From contig NZ_VTRT01000002.1 of NCBI RefSeq assembly GCF_008274585.1, positions 124,001 through 188,000 of the forward strand: 64,000 nucleotides of DNA, given 5' to 3'. The stretch is from Pedobacter sp. BS3 (GTDB taxonomy: Bacteria; Bacteroidota; Bacteroidia; Sphingobacteriales; Sphingobacteriaceae). The notes under the pieces were generated by a model. The model had not been told where the DNA came from. It saw only the letters and a list, made by a program, of their open reading frames with translations, and searched no databases. Shown here one piece after another: positions 11,019-20,688 of this stretch. The position numbers and the translations under genes were made by a program. Position 1 is the stretch's first letter; every line of letters begins with the position of its first letter.

Positions 11019-11168
11019 CAGTCAAAATTAAAAATATCCAGCGCACATGGAGTTAAGTCAAAAGGCGTTAACTGTTTTTGAATTATTGATGTGTTTTTGT
11101 TTTTTATTTTTAAGGCATCAATGAACCCTTCGGGATTTTTAATTTTTTAATTTTAACTTATACACATA

Positions 11169-12569
11169 ATGAAACCAAACTATTTAACAGGAGCATGTAC
11201 AGCAATTTTGCTTGTTGTAACAGCATGTAGCACTACGAACAAAATAGCCGCATTAAAGCCGGCGCCCAGCTATAATACGGGGCCTGTAGTGTACCAGAAG
11301 CAGCTATCGTACATCAATATGCCGGTTGAAGTGGCTATAGCCGATATCCAGGCGCAAACCAATAAATACCTTAACGGATTAATTTACGAGGATAATTCGC
11401 TGGATGGCGATAACCTGATGCTAAAGGTATGGAAACAGGCGCCCGCGGTTGTTTACGAGAAAAATGGCCGGCTGGAGATCGAGCTTCCCTTAAAAATATG
11501 GACACGAGTGCGATACGGGATAGAAAAATTCGGTTTTTCCGCTTACGATACACGCGATTTAAACCTGAACGGCAGAATAAAACTGAACAGTCTGGTTAGC
11601 CTGGATAACTGGAAAGTACAAACCAGCACCCAGATTGAAGATATTCAGTGGACAGAAAGTCCCACGGTTTCCGTAGCCGGAAGAAATATTCCGATAACAT
11701 ACCTGATCAACCCGGCTCTTGTGCTGTTTAAAAGCCAGATGGCCAAAATGATTGACGATGCAATTGCGCAATCGCTGGATATAAAACCTTACGTAACAGA
11801 TGCACTAAAGCTGCTCAGTGAGCCGGTTGAAGTAGACAGCACGTACCACACCTGGTTCGGTTTACAGCCTGTTGAATTATATGCTACCAAAGCCACTATT
11901 GCCAACAAAAAAGTAGTAGTAAACCTGGGGCTGAAAGCCTATATGGAATCTACTGTCGGCGAAAAGCCCACCCTGGCTTTTGATGAAAGTAAGCTTCAAC
12001 TGGCAGCGGTAGATAGGCTTCCGGATGATTTTAATATCAACCTGGCCGGCGTAATTACCTACGAAAATGCTTCTGCGCTGATACAGAAGAATTTCGCCGG
12101 ACAAAAATTTGAGTCGGGAAACAGGTATGTAGTTGTAAATAATGTGGCCCTCTGGGGTAAAGATGATAAGATGATCGTTGAACTGGGCATGTCGGGCTCT
12201 GTGAACGGCACATTTTATTTATCAGGTATTCCCAGGTACGATGCCGTTAAAAAAGAAATTTATTTAGACAATGTAGATTTCGTGCTTGATTCTAAAAACA
12301 AACTGCTTAAAGTTGGCGATTGGCTGGTACATGGCATTATCACCAATAAAATACAACAGAATTGCCGCTTCTCTCTTGCCGGACAGTTGAATGAAGCTCA
12401 GAAAACCCTGTCGGGATATTTAACTAACTACCAGCCGGTTGCCGGTGTAAAAATAAACGGGCGCTTAACGCAGCTAAGTCCCGACAAGGTATTTTTGGTT
12501 CCTAACGCCATCATTGCTATGGTAGCTGCCAAAGGTAAATTATCGGTATCTGTTGATGGGTTACAGTAA
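11169..12569 (+). CDS. DUF4403-family lipoprotein
   Basis: The 466-residue protein begins with a lipoprotein signal (LLVVTACSTTNK, lipid-attachment Cys20), so it should be membrane anchored in the envelope. The body has the repeated beta-rich DUF4403 pattern with two similar halves (SYINMPVEVAIADIQAQTNKYL early, and TWFGLQPVELYATKA in the middle). This architecture is reminiscent of lipid-binding tubular proteins, but I know of no established function. Length matches family members. It is a single gene with a repeat array on its 5' side. Confidence 0.8.
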   Translation: MKPNYLTGACTAILLVVTACSTTNKIAALKPAPSYNTGPVVYQKQLSYINMPVEVAIADIQAQTNKYLNGLIYEDNSLDGDNLMLKVWKQAPAVVYEKNGRLEIELPLKIWTRVRYGIEKFGFSAYDTRDLNLNGRIKLNSLVSLDNWKVQTSTQIEDIQWTESPTVSVAGRNIPITYLINPALVLFKSQMAKMIDDAIAQSLDIKPYVTDALKLLSEPVEVDSTYHTWFGLQPVELYATKATIANKKVVVNLGLKAYMESTVGEKPTLAFDESKLQLAAVDRLPDDFNINLAGVITYENASALIQKNFAGQKFESGNRYVVVNNVALWGKDDKMIVELGMSGSVNGTFYLSGIPRYDAVKKEIYLDNVDFVLDSKNKLLKVGDWLVHGIITNKIQQNCRFSLAGQLNEAQKTLSGYLTNYQPVAGVKINGRLTQLSPDKVFLVPNAIIAMVAAKGKLSVSVDGLQ

Positions 12570-12719
12570 TGTGTGCTATTGCATACATGTCTGCATTTTT
12601 TTGCTACACCCGGGTTCTCACAAAAATCTATTTATCAATTATTTTGGCGTTTTATTAATAAATTTACATATAACAGACTTATTTATTATCAAACTGTTTT
12701 ATTTATGCAATTTTGGTTT

Positions 12720-12727
12720 TAAATTTG
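12720..12727 (+). promoter_or_regulatory. Putative -7 box
   Basis: TAAATTTG matches TAnnTTTG, 67 bases before the ATG at 12795. The rest of the 225-base spacer is AT-rich with no other feature. Confidence 0.4.
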
Positions 12728-12794
12728 CACCGTCAACCGGGAATGTTTTTTCCGTTTCCGGTATTAATAGTAAATAATTTAAAACCCAGGCGTT

Positions 12795-13076
12795 ATGAAG
12801 CTAAAAGAAGTACTGCTAAAAGCGTTAAGCTTTAATGAGATCTTGAAACAGTTTTCAATTGATCAGGCTGATTTTACTATCAAGGATGAAGATGTAATTT
12901 TATCCGACAAGCGTATCGGGGAATCGGATATTGTTAAAGAACGTATCCAGATAGAAGGAAAAAGCAGCAATGGCCCGATATTTAATTTTTTCGGGACTTT
13001 GCACTACAACATTTTAAATCAGTTGGCTGTATTTGAAGTTGATTTTGTTGAAAGCAAACCTCAGCCGGCAGCTTAA
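12795..13076 (+). CDS. Small hypothetical protein
   Basis: This 93-residue soluble protein has no signal peptide. It has an N-terminal helix (LKEVLLKALSFNEILKQF) followed by short beta strands and an acidic C-terminal strand (LAVFEVDFVE). I do not recognise the family. A -7-like box upstream and a strong terminator directly downstream bracket it as a monocistronic gene. Confidence 0.65.
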   Translation: MKLKEVLLKALSFNEILKQFSIDQADFTIKDEDVILSDKRIGESDIVKERIQIEGKSSNGPIFNFFGTLHYNILNQLAVFEVDFVESKPQPAA

Positions 13077-13097
13077 TAAGTATTAAAGAACTTGTAA

Positions 13098-13154
13098 GAG
13101 GGTGTCTAAAAGCTTCCGTCATCCCGACGATGTCTTTCAGACACCCTCTTTTTT
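13098..13154 (+). terminator. Terminator with long loop
   Basis: GAGGGTGTCT (13098-13107) pairs perfectly with AGACACCCTC (13139-13148), followed by T(n). The loop carries a GTCATCCCGAC stretch that resembles the repeat at 33430-33470, so the terminator may have been built from a dispersed repeat. Confidence 0.75.
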
Positions 13155-13167
13155 ATTTGCATTCCCT

Positions 13168-13183
13168 CCCCTGAGCTCAGGGG
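13168..13183. repeat. GC-rich palindrome
   Basis: CCCCTGAGCTCAGGGG is a perfect 16-bp palindrome in an otherwise unremarkable spacer. It belongs with the other GC-rich palindromes in this window. Confidence 0.6.
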
Positions 13184-13271
13184 CGCAAAGGTAGTCCCCA
13201 ACCGTATAGCCTCTCTCCTGCTATCACTTTACTATTCATCAAACTGGCATCATTTTAGCCTGGTATGCGAT

Positions 13272-13469
13272 ATGCCATCGTCTGTTGTTGCTGCCGTTAA
13301 ATACAATCCTGATTTATCTGAATTAACCGTCAGGTATGTTTCGGGAGCGGTATACCAGTACAAAAATGTACCGGAGAAAACGTACAAGGAATTAATGGCT
13401 GCCAGCTCTAAGGGACGATACCTGAATTTCTCTATCAAAGGCAAATACGCATTTGAAAAAATCAAATAG
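13272..13469 (+). CDS. KTSC-domain protein
   Basis: The 65-residue protein is essentially one KTSC domain: SSVVAAVKYNPDLSELTVRYVSGAVYQYKNVPEKTYKELMAA in consecutive strands, then a turn and GRYLNFSIKGKY. KTSC domains (named after lysyl-tRNA synthetase C-terminus-like sequences) occur as small stand-alone proteins; their role is not settled. It is monocistronic. Confidence 0.8.
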   Translation: MPSSVVAAVKYNPDLSELTVRYVSGAVYQYKNVPEKTYKELMAASSKGRYLNFSIKGKYAFEKIK

Positions 13470-13637
13470 TGTCATATTAACTATAAACCGGCCTGAAAAT
13501 ATATTTTTATATATCCCTGATCACAAATGAATTACCGGTTTTTAATTTTAACCCGAACCCCAAATTACCCGGGAGTTTTGCTGCGCTCTCTTAATCTTTC
13601 TACCCTACACCTTCGGCCTTCCCTCCTTCAACCTTGC

Positions 13638-14120
13638 TCAGGGCATCGAGTTCATCAAACCTACACCTCCAGCCAGCATCATAATAATAACCAGGATATA
13701 AAATACAACCATTACCAGCGTAAATACGCCCCAGAATTTGAAAAAGGATTTCAGCCTGGAGAATGCTTCGGTTAACTGGTTTTCCGCATTATACGTTATC
13801 CCATCTTTAGCTTTAGCGGCAAACTGGTACAGGTAAAGTGTAGGAAAAAAGTAAATAACAGCCATAACCAGGTAAATAACAGTGCCTGCTGCACCTGCCC
13901 CCGCCATTCGCGACATTTCGGGATTGATACGGCCAAGAAATGTGAAAATGCTGCCAATACTAAAAGCCAGCAAAACAATAAGGCCTACAAATATAAAACC
14001 GAATATCGACAGCATTTTTGCCCATTTAGCAGTTTCAAACAGGTAATACTGGATCTCTTCATTGAATTGCATAACCGGAAAATTTTCCTGCTCGTTTAAT
14101 TGTTCATTAGTAGTGTCCAT
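13638..14120 (-). CDS. DUF5362-like membrane protein
   Basis: The 160-residue integral membrane protein has four hydrophobic segments (about 35-60, 65-90, 95-110 and 135-157) and a cytosolic N-terminus rich in Gln/Glu/Asn. The FNEEIQYYLFETAKWAKMLSIFGFI start and a YNAENQLTEAFSRLKSFFKFWG loop match what I know of the Bacteroidota DUF5362 family. No function is established. It is monocistronic and divergent from ychF. Confidence 0.7.
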   Translation of the reverse strand: MDTTNEQLNEQENFPVMQFNEEIQYYLFETAKWAKMLSIFGFIFVGLIVLLAFSIGSIFTFLGRINPEMSRMAGAGAAGTVIYLVMAVIYFFPTLYLYQFAAKAKDGITYNAENQLTEAFSRLKSFFKFWGVFTLVMVVFYILVIIMMLAGGVGLMNSMP

Positions 14121-14245
14121 AATTGAGGTTTTTAATTGAAATATGAAGTTAACAGAATTTTAGTTATTTTTTATTTTTTTGATCTGCCAATAGTTGCTAT
14201 TCAAATTTGAGTATACTAACAAAGCAACAGGGCAGCAATTTTGTT

Positions 14246-14253
14246 TATCTTTG
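14246..14253 (+). promoter_or_regulatory. Putative -7 box of ychF
   Basis: TATCTTTG matches TAnnTTTG and lies just before the heptamer array that separates it from the ychF ATG, so array length sets the length of the 5' leader. Confidence 0.45.
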
Positions 14254-14266
14254 CGCCCGAAAAAGA

Positions 14267-14351
14267 GGCTGATGGCTGATGGCTGATGGCTGATAGCTAA
14301 TAGCTAATAGCTGATAGCTGATAGCTAAAATCGTAAATCGTAAATCGTAAA
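14267..14351. repeat. Heptamer tandem array upstream of ychF
   Basis: Nine units of the GGCTGAT/AGCTAAT/AGCTGAT type (14267-14329) are followed after one base by three perfect TCGTAAA units (14331-14351). The array ends seven bases before the ychF ATG. The strict 7-bp period is maintained while the word changes. Confidence 0.85.
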
Positions 14352-14358
14352 TCAAAAT

Positions 14359-15459
14359 ATGGGCTTACAATGTGGTATCGTGGGGCTTCCCAATGTCGGC
14401 AAATCGACACTGTTTAATTGTTTATCTAACGCCAAGGCGCAGGCGGCTAATTTTCCGTTTTGTACTATTGAGCCTAATGTTGGCGTAATCACCGTTCCCG
14501 ACGAGCGGCTTACCAAACTTGCCGAACTGGTAAAACCCAACAGGATTGTACCTAACACCATTGAAATTGTTGATATTGCCGGACTTGTAAAGGGAGCCAG
14601 CAAAGGCGAAGGTTTAGGGAACCAGTTTCTGGGCAATATCCGCTCTACCAATGCTATTATCCACGTGCTGCGTTGTTTTGACGATGGCAATGTGGTACAC
14701 GTGGACGGCTCGGTTAACCCGGTACGGGATAAGGAAATTATTGATACCGAATTACAGCTTAAAGACCTCGACACGGTAGATAAGCGTATTCAGAAGGTTG
14801 AAAAAATGGCTAAAACCGGTGGCGATAAGGTAGCTAAGCGGACTTTTGATATTTTAAGCGTGGTCAAAACGCATTTAGAAGCCGGGAGATCGGCCCGCAC
14901 GGCCCCACTCACTGATGAGGATTTTGAATTCATTGCCGATCTGAACCTGCTTACGGTTAAACCGGTGATGTATGTCTGCAACGTTGATGAGGCTGCGGTA
15001 AATACCGGCAATGCGTATGTGGAGCAGGTTAAAGAAGCTGTTAAGGACGAAAAAGCCGAGGTATTGGTTATATCGGCTAAAATAGAATCTGAAATTGCCG
15101 AGCTGGAAAGCTATGAGGAACGCCAGCTATTCCTGGAAGATATGGGACTGGATGAATCGGGTGTAAATAAATTGATACGGGCTGCTTATCGCCTGCTCGA
15201 CTTATATACTTATTTCACGGCCGGCGTGCAGGAGGTACGGGCCTGGACCATAACCAAGGGCTTTACTGCCCCGCAGGCGGCAGGTGTTATTCACACCGAT
15301 TTTGAAAAGGGGTTTATCCGTGCCGAAGTCATTAAATATAACGATTTTATTCAGTACGGCTCGGAGGCAGCCTGTAAAGAAGCCGGCAAACTGAATGTTG
15401 AAGGTAAAACCTACGTAGTTGAAGACGGAGATATTATGCACTTCCGCTTTAACGTGTAG
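14359..15459 (+). CDS. ychF: Redox-regulated ATPase YchF
   Basis: YchF is an Obg-family P-loop ATPase associated with ribosomes and the stress response. The 366 residues have the P-loop GLPNVGKS at 9-16, the DIAGLVKGASKGEGLGNQFL switch region, and CNVDE in place of NKxD, the change that gives ATP preference. The C-terminal TGS domain ends in EDGDIMHFRFNV. Length and motifs are normal. A 7-bp repeat array lies in its 5' leader. Confidence 0.97.
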   Translation: MGLQCGIVGLPNVGKSTLFNCLSNAKAQAANFPFCTIEPNVGVITVPDERLTKLAELVKPNRIVPNTIEIVDIAGLVKGASKGEGLGNQFLGNIRSTNAIIHVLRCFDDGNVVHVDGSVNPVRDKEIIDTELQLKDLDTVDKRIQKVEKMAKTGGDKVAKRTFDILSVVKTHLEAGRSARTAPLTDEDFEFIADLNLLTVKPVMYVCNVDEAAVNTGNAYVEQVKEAVKDEKAEVLVISAKIESEIAELESYEERQLFLEDMGLDESGVNKLIRAAYRLLDLYTYFTAGVQEVRAWTITKGFTAPQAAGVIHTDFEKGFIRAEVIKYNDFIQYGSEAACKEAGKLNVEGKTYVVEDGDIMHFRFNV

Positions 15460-15489
15460 CGGCTGGGTATAAGTTCACACTCCGGCAGG

Positions 15490-15521
15490 TTTAATGAACG
15501 GTAAAGATACCGTCCATTAAA
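15490..15521. terminator. Bidirectional terminator between ychF and plcC
   Basis: TTTAATGAACGGTA (15490-15503) pairs with TACCGTCCATTAAA (15508-15521) with one mismatch and a four-base loop. A/T ends on both sides suit the convergent genes it separates. Confidence 0.75.
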
Positions 15522-15538
15522 CTTGTAAAACCTTTAGA

Positions 15539-18067
15539 TCAGGCGTTACCGATCAATGGATCTGTAATGCTATCATAGCCGGTTTCTATACGGCCGGCTA
15601 GTTGCTGGCGATACGTTTTATTATCGTCAACCCTGATCTCAAAATCATACCATCCGTGTGTATCGGCTAAGTTCAGGATCACACTTTCTGACGTTTTGGC
15701 CGCTATTGTTTTACGCTGCTGTTGCTTTTTGTAATTCACGTTATTCAAGGTAACCGCAAGCGGCGTGTTGCCAGTATTACTCAGGGTTACTTTTGCGTTG
15801 CCGGTTGGTTTCTTTGTTAAACGGTTCAATTCGGGCTGTACAGAAACCGATAATAACGGGTCATTTGCCGATCCCATAAACTCACGGTAAAAACCGTTTG
15901 GCCCATGCAAACGCAAATGATAACGGCCATCTTTAAATGCATTTACCGGCCAGTTATAGCTGATCTCATCGCCAGCCTTAACCGCGAACGACCAATTACG
16001 GCACACATCGGTTTTATCTTGCTCGGTATATTCTACCGGTGCATATACGGTAAACGGCGATCCGGCTGCACGGGAACCGAACACCTCCTTCCCGGCACGC
16101 ATGGTAATACCGAAATCACGTTTGTTTGCCTGCAAAGATCCGGGCGTATCTAACTGATAAGGCAACGCACACGATTTACGGTTGCCCGGCTCCTGCACCG
16201 ATTTAAACGCATCTAACTGCCTGCCTGCAATCACCTGCCGGATCTCGGCATCGGATAAGGCTTTAAAATTATTAGGCTCCTGCTTAAATTTTGCGTTATA
16301 GATCGTTTCTACCGTTTTATTCCGGTCTAAAAAAGGCAGCGGTTTGTCCTTGGGATCAAACGGTGCAAAGGCAGCGGTCAAATCGCCGCAGATGGTTCTT
16401 CGCCATTCGCTGATATTATCTATACGTATGTTCTTCTTATACTTTTTGGTAAGAAACGTTTCCAGGAACTGAAGCGTTGAGGTATGATCAAAAACCTGCG
16501 AGCATACCTTTCCTCCCCGGCTCCAGGGCGACGCAATGAGCATCGGAACGCGGAATCCTAAACCTATAGGAGCTTCGCGTGCCTCTTTTTTAGGAACACC
16601 GTGCTTGAGCTCATGCTCTAAACGGATATGCTCGATCTCGGTGTCGATACCGGCAGAGCATTTCCCGGTTTCGGGCTTGTTATTATCTGGAATAGAGAAT
16701 GGCGGTATATGGTCGTAATAACCGTCGTTTTCATCATAAGTTACTATGAAGATGGTCTTTTTCCATACTTCCGGGTTTTTGGTCAAAATATCCAGCACTT
16801 CTGATACGTACCAGGCGCCATACCAGGGTGCGCTGGGATGGTCTGAGAAGTTTTGCGGGCCGGCCAGCCATGAAACAGTTGGCAGCTTACCATTATTTAC
16901 ATCCTGCCTGAACTGGTATAGCAAATCGCCTTTAGGGATGGATACTTCGCGTTCTTCACCTTTATCGTTATATTTTAGCTTATCAAGACTCCTGTAATGG
17001 GGATCGGCCTGATTGGTTACAAACGCCCGTTGGTACAGGCTTTTATCTTTTGCACTTAGTTTTTCAAAATTAGCTTTATTCCATTGCGCCAGTTCGGCCT
17101 GTGCACGGTCAAGAGCAGCCTGTTTATCTCTGATCGCCGCCTGGATACGCCGGGAAGCGGTTTCGCTCGAAGGGCTTGCCTCATTCAATTTATCAATCTC
17201 GCCGGGCAGCGTATCTATTTGTTTTTGCAGACTTTCTATATACCGGTCGCGGAATTTAACATTATAAGCAGCAAAGAACTCCAGTACGTTACAACCAAAG
17301 TTTCCCAGCCATGAACGTTCTTCGCCTTTAAAACCAGCTCCACAGCTTAATTCATTCTGGTAGAATTTCCAGCCGATATTGTTTTCTTCCAGCAATTCGG
17401 GAAATGATCTCCAGGGCTGCTTGGCAAAAGCAAAATCCTGGTTGCGGATATTAGCCTTTGGGATACCGTTAACCGTATCGGTGATCCTTCCGCTCCAGAA
17501 GAATGAGCGGTTTGGTGTAGTGCTGGTCATGCCCGAACAAAAGTTCTGATCGCAGATGGTGAAGGCATCGGCCAAAGCATAATTAAATGGAATATCTTCA
17601 CGGATATAATACCCAAGGGTGAGCGGCATTTGTGCATACTTTTTATTACCGGAGCGTTTGGCTATCAGCCATTTATCGTATTTGCCGGCATTATAAGCGT
17701 CTACCTGGCTATGCCGGCTGTGCGGCAATGAGCCCATCCAGGTAACTTTACTGTCTTTAATATTGAGCCGGAATGGTGCATAGGTCTTGCCCAGGGCATC
17801 GGTTTGAAACCAAACAGGCTTTTTATCTGGTAAGGTTACAACCCGCGGATCATTAAACCCGCGTACGCCGGACAATGTTCCGAAGGCATGGTCAAATGAC
17901 CGGTTTTCCTGCATAAGGATCACGATGTGCTCGGCATCTAAGTAAGTGCTGCCCGGTTCAGGGTCAATGGCTAATGCCTTTTGAATGGAAGCAGGCATTA
18001 CTGTAACAAGGCCTGTTGCTCCCGAAAGCAATATTGACTTTCGTAGAAATTCTCTTCTGGTATCCAT
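15539..18067 (-). CDS. plcC: Phosphocholine-specific phospholipase C, Tat-exported
   Basis: The 842-residue enzyme cleaves phosphatidylcholine/sphingomyelin-type lipids in the periplasm or outside. The N-terminus has a Tat signal (TRREFLRKS, then a hydrophobic stretch to about 33). The phosphoesterase domain contains MQENRSFDHAFGTLSGVRGF, WSGRITDT and VTYDENDGYYDHIPP, the metal-binding motifs of the PlcN/PlcH/acid-phosphatase-A family. Residues about 265-345 form a predicted coiled coil inserted in the domain. Two C-terminal beta modules (DUF756 type, from about 640) complete the usual layout. It is single and convergent with ychF. Confidence 0.92.
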   Translation of the reverse strand: MDTRREFLRKSILLSGATGLVTVMPASIQKALAIDPEPGSTYLDAEHIVILMQENRSFDHAFGTLSGVRGFNDPRVVTLPDKKPVWFQTDALGKTYAPFRLNIKDSKVTWMGSLPHSRHSQVDAYNAGKYDKWLIAKRSGNKKYAQMPLTLGYYIREDIPFNYALADAFTICDQNFCSGMTSTTPNRSFFWSGRITDTVNGIPKANIRNQDFAFAKQPWRSFPELLEENNIGWKFYQNELSCGAGFKGEERSWLGNFGCNVLEFFAAYNVKFRDRYIESLQKQIDTLPGEIDKLNEASPSSETASRRIQAAIRDKQAALDRAQAELAQWNKANFEKLSAKDKSLYQRAFVTNQADPHYRSLDKLKYNDKGEEREVSIPKGDLLYQFRQDVNNGKLPTVSWLAGPQNFSDHPSAPWYGAWYVSEVLDILTKNPEVWKKTIFIVTYDENDGYYDHIPPFSIPDNNKPETGKCSAGIDTEIEHIRLEHELKHGVPKKEAREAPIGLGFRVPMLIASPWSRGGKVCSQVFDHTSTLQFLETFLTKKYKKNIRIDNISEWRRTICGDLTAAFAPFDPKDKPLPFLDRNKTVETIYNAKFKQEPNNFKALSDAEIRQVIAGRQLDAFKSVQEPGNRKSCALPYQLDTPGSLQANKRDFGITMRAGKEVFGSRAAGSPFTVYAPVEYTEQDKTDVCRNWSFAVKAGDEISYNWPVNAFKDGRYHLRLHGPNGFYREFMGSANDPLLSVSVQPELNRLTKKPTGNAKVTLSNTGNTPLAVTLNNVNYKKQQQRKTIAAKTSESVILNLADTHGWYDFEIRVDDNKTYRQQLAGRIETGYDSITDPLIGNA

Positions 18068-18253
18068 GAAAATAGAAATAGTTGGTTATAAATTAATAGC
18101 TCCTGTTGCTAAGATAGGAGACTTACGTTAAATTACGATGATGTTATTGTTACGTATTAAGAATTTTACTTTCAATTTACCCGTAAACGGTATAAAATCG
18201 AAAAACAACGGAAAGATATATAAGTATTCGAAGTTACAACAAGACCTTATTCC

Positions 18254-20053
18254 CTATTGCCAGTACCGGTTTTGCCGTATCATCAGGGCCCGGTATTTAT
18301 TAAAGATGGACGACTTGGATACAAAACCTACGTAGTTATCATCTTCATCTAAAACAGGCAGTATCCAGATATCCTGCTTATCCATTTTCTGCATCACATC
18401 CGTCATGGCGTCGTTGGTGTGAATAATGCCGGCAGGCTGTTGCATCAGCTCTTTTACGGTGACTTCCTGGTTATTAACCAGCGCTTCAAACAGAGGCTCG
18501 CTGTAAACAATACCCACCAGCTTACCATCCCGGGTAACCGGGAATACATTGCGTTTGGAATGGATAATAGCTGCGCTGTTTTCCTGCGGTGTATCTTCGG
18601 GATGAAGCTCTATAAAATTCTTCTCGATAAGGTATTTCAGCTTCATCATCTGGATAACTGTGCGGTCTTTATCTTCGTGCGTCAGCAATTCGCCTTTTTC
18701 GGCCAGCACTTTGGTGTAAATACTGTACCGCTGGCTGGCTTTATTAATGAAATATGAAATGGCCGATACCAGCATCAGCGGAACCATAAGCGCATATCCG
18801 CCGGTTATCTCCGCAATAAGGAAAACTCCTGTTAAAGGTGCATGCATAATTCCGCTTAAAGCGCCCGCCATACCGGCTACAATAAAGTTGGAAATATTGA
18901 GGGTAAACAATCCCGTAAGGTTAATGGCAAATGCAAACACAAAGCCCAACAGGCCACCCATTACCAGGCTGGGAGCAAATATGCCGGCATTACCGCCGGA
19001 ATACAGCGTGATCATGGCGGCAAGCGATTTGCCAAATAAGGTCAATAATGCTATAAGCAATATTACCCAGTTAAACTGCTGGTAGGTTTCAAAAAGTCCG
19101 TTTTGCAGTAATGTCCTGTAATTACCGATCAGCAATTCTTTGATAGTGATATACCCCTCGCCATACAATACCGGGAAGATAAAGATCAACAGGCCTAATC
19201 CTAAGCCACTGATGATAACCTTAGAATAGGGATTGCTTATTTTTTCCAGGTTACCTTTGACCAGGTAGGTCAGCTTGGTTACATAGATGGAAAAAAAACC
19301 TATGGCAATAGCCATCAGCAGGTAAAAGAACAGCGCCCGTACTTCCCAGCCTTCGGTAACCAGGTAGAATATCTGCTCGGTAAAGATGAGTTTAGATACA
19401 ATGGAGGCTACTGCAGCTGCAATTAATAGTGGAATAAACGCCGGAATTGAAAATTCGGGCAAAAGTATTTCTACGGCAAATACAATTCCGGCTATCGGGC
19501 TGTTAAATACTCCCGAAATGCCGGCTGCCGCTCCGCAGGCCAGCAACATGGTTGTTTCGCGATAGCTTAGCCCGAAGAAACGGCCAATGTTTGAACCTAT
19601 AGCCGATCCGCTGTACACAATGGGCGATTCCAGCCCTGCTGATCCGCCAAAACCTACTGTTGCCGCTGCCGTAATAATTTGCGAATAGATGTTGTGCAAG
19701 GGTATCCGGCTCGATTTCTGTGAAATGGCATATAATATCGGGGTAAGACCGGTTTCAAATTTGTCTTTACGGATAAATCGCCTGACGTATGCTACGGCAA
19801 GCAGGATACCGATCATAGGAAAGAACAGGTAAAAAACAAACTTGTATTTCCAATGCAAACCGTCTTGCAGGAACCGGGCAATATGATGTGTCAGCAGTTG
19901 CAATACCGATGATGCCACACCACCGACAATTCCAACCAGCAACGCTGCAATGACCAGAAAATGCTTGTTAGAAAGCTTGGTTTTTCGGTAATGATTTATA
20001 TCATCGATCAGGCGGACAATCTTTACATTCATAATCCATCCAAAAATACGCAT
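18254..20053 (-). CDS. ClC-type chloride channel/transporter with CBS domains
   Basis: The 599-residue integral membrane protein has the ClC fold over residues 1-430: GGSAGLESPIVYSG (selectivity loop with the gating Glu position kept), GVFNSPIAGIVFAVE, and YSGGNAGIFAPSLVMGG. Two CBS domains follow (about 455-590), ending in DEDDNYVGFVSKSS, and should sense nucleotides. It moves chloride or a similar anion, either as a channel or as a proton exchanger. An internal ATG at 20032 (MNVKIV) is an alternative start. Confidence 0.92.
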   Translation of the reverse strand: MRIFGWIMNVKIVRLIDDINHYRKTKLSNKHFLVIAALLVGIVGGVASSVLQLLTHHIARFLQDGLHWKYKFVFYLFFPMIGILLAVAYVRRFIRKDKFETGLTPILYAISQKSSRIPLHNIYSQIITAAATVGFGGSAGLESPIVYSGSAIGSNIGRFFGLSYRETTMLLACGAAAGISGVFNSPIAGIVFAVEILLPEFSIPAFIPLLIAAAVASIVSKLIFTEQIFYLVTEGWEVRALFFYLLMAIAIGFFSIYVTKLTYLVKGNLEKISNPYSKVIISGLGLGLLIFIFPVLYGEGYITIKELLIGNYRTLLQNGLFETYQQFNWVILLIALLTLFGKSLAAMITLYSGGNAGIFAPSLVMGGLLGFVFAFAINLTGLFTLNISNFIVAGMAGALSGIMHAPLTGVFLIAEITGGYALMVPLMLVSAISYFINKASQRYSIYTKVLAEKGELLTHEDKDRTVIQMMKLKYLIEKNFIELHPEDTPQENSAAIIHSKRNVFPVTRDGKLVGIVYSEPLFEALVNNQEVTVKELMQQPAGIIHTNDAMTDVMQKMDKQDIWILPVLDEDDNYVGFVSKSSIFNKYRALMIRQNRYWQ

Positions 20054-20076
20054 CCCGATTGTTAATCGGGCATTTT
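20054..20076. promoter_or_regulatory. Hairpin CCCGATT-GTT-AATCGGG
   Basis: A perfect 7-bp stem (20054-20060 with 20064-20070) is followed on the plus strand by CATTTTTT. No plus-strand gene ends here. It lies just upstream of the ClC start codon, so it is either in the leader of that gene or a leftover terminator. Confidence 0.35.
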
Positions 20077-20104
20077 TTGGAAAGTTATACGGAACGTTTA
20101 CTGC

Positions 20105-20680
20105 TTATCGCTTATTTTTTAGTGCCTGCCAATCGTCTGTTGAGTGATGTAACCGGTAAGGAAAATTGTAAGGGAATGTACAGGAATCTCTTTGCAGGGC
20201 CTTGCCATAAGTATCTTTCAATGTATAAGTGCTGTCTATTACATTAAATTTAGCGTCGAAGTACTCCGTCAGATCTTCCATAGCTGCACCTGGCGCACAA
20301 CGGCTGTGCAGAAAGTTATTGAGCCGCTGAAAGGCAAAAAGCTTCCCATCGGTGCCGTAGTAACTTTTATATACAATAAACCAGTCCTGAGTTGCACTAA
20401 AAGGCATTTCGCCTACATACAGAATCCGCCCCTGATCATCTTTCAGCACATTATACGTTGTTTCAATATTTGCCGGAAACTTCTTTCCCTCTACCGGTAC
20501 CAACTTGTCCTGATCTTTCACTTTCACCAATACATTCAATCCTTTTACGTGAATAAGTGAATCTGTAACCTGTTTCCGGGCTTTCAATTCCTGCAATTGA
20601 CTATTTCCCTGGTTACCGTTACGACAAAAAGTAAACAACATTGCACCAACGCTGAAAACCAGAATATGCTTTTTAATCAT
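20105..20680 (-). CDS. Hypothetical exported protein
   Basis: This 191-residue protein has an N-terminal hydrophobic segment (HILVFSVGAMLFTFC) followed by a polar region. Cys19 sits in a poor lipobox, so it could be a lipoprotein or simply secreted. The body mentions no family I know. It lies nine bases downstream of the PAP2 gene stop-to-start and on the same strand, so it is likely co-transcribed with it. Confidence 0.65.
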   Translation of the reverse strand: MIKKHILVFSVGAMLFTFCRNGNQGNSQLQELKARKQVTDSLIHVKGLNVLVKVKDQDKLVPVEGKKFPANIETTYNVLKDDQGRILYVGEMPFSATQDWFIVYKSYYGTDGKLFAFQRLNNFLHSRCAPGAAMEDLTEYFDAKFNVIDSTYTLKDTYGKALQRDSCTFPYNFPYRLHHSTDDWQALKNKR

Positions 20681-20688
20681 CCTATAAA

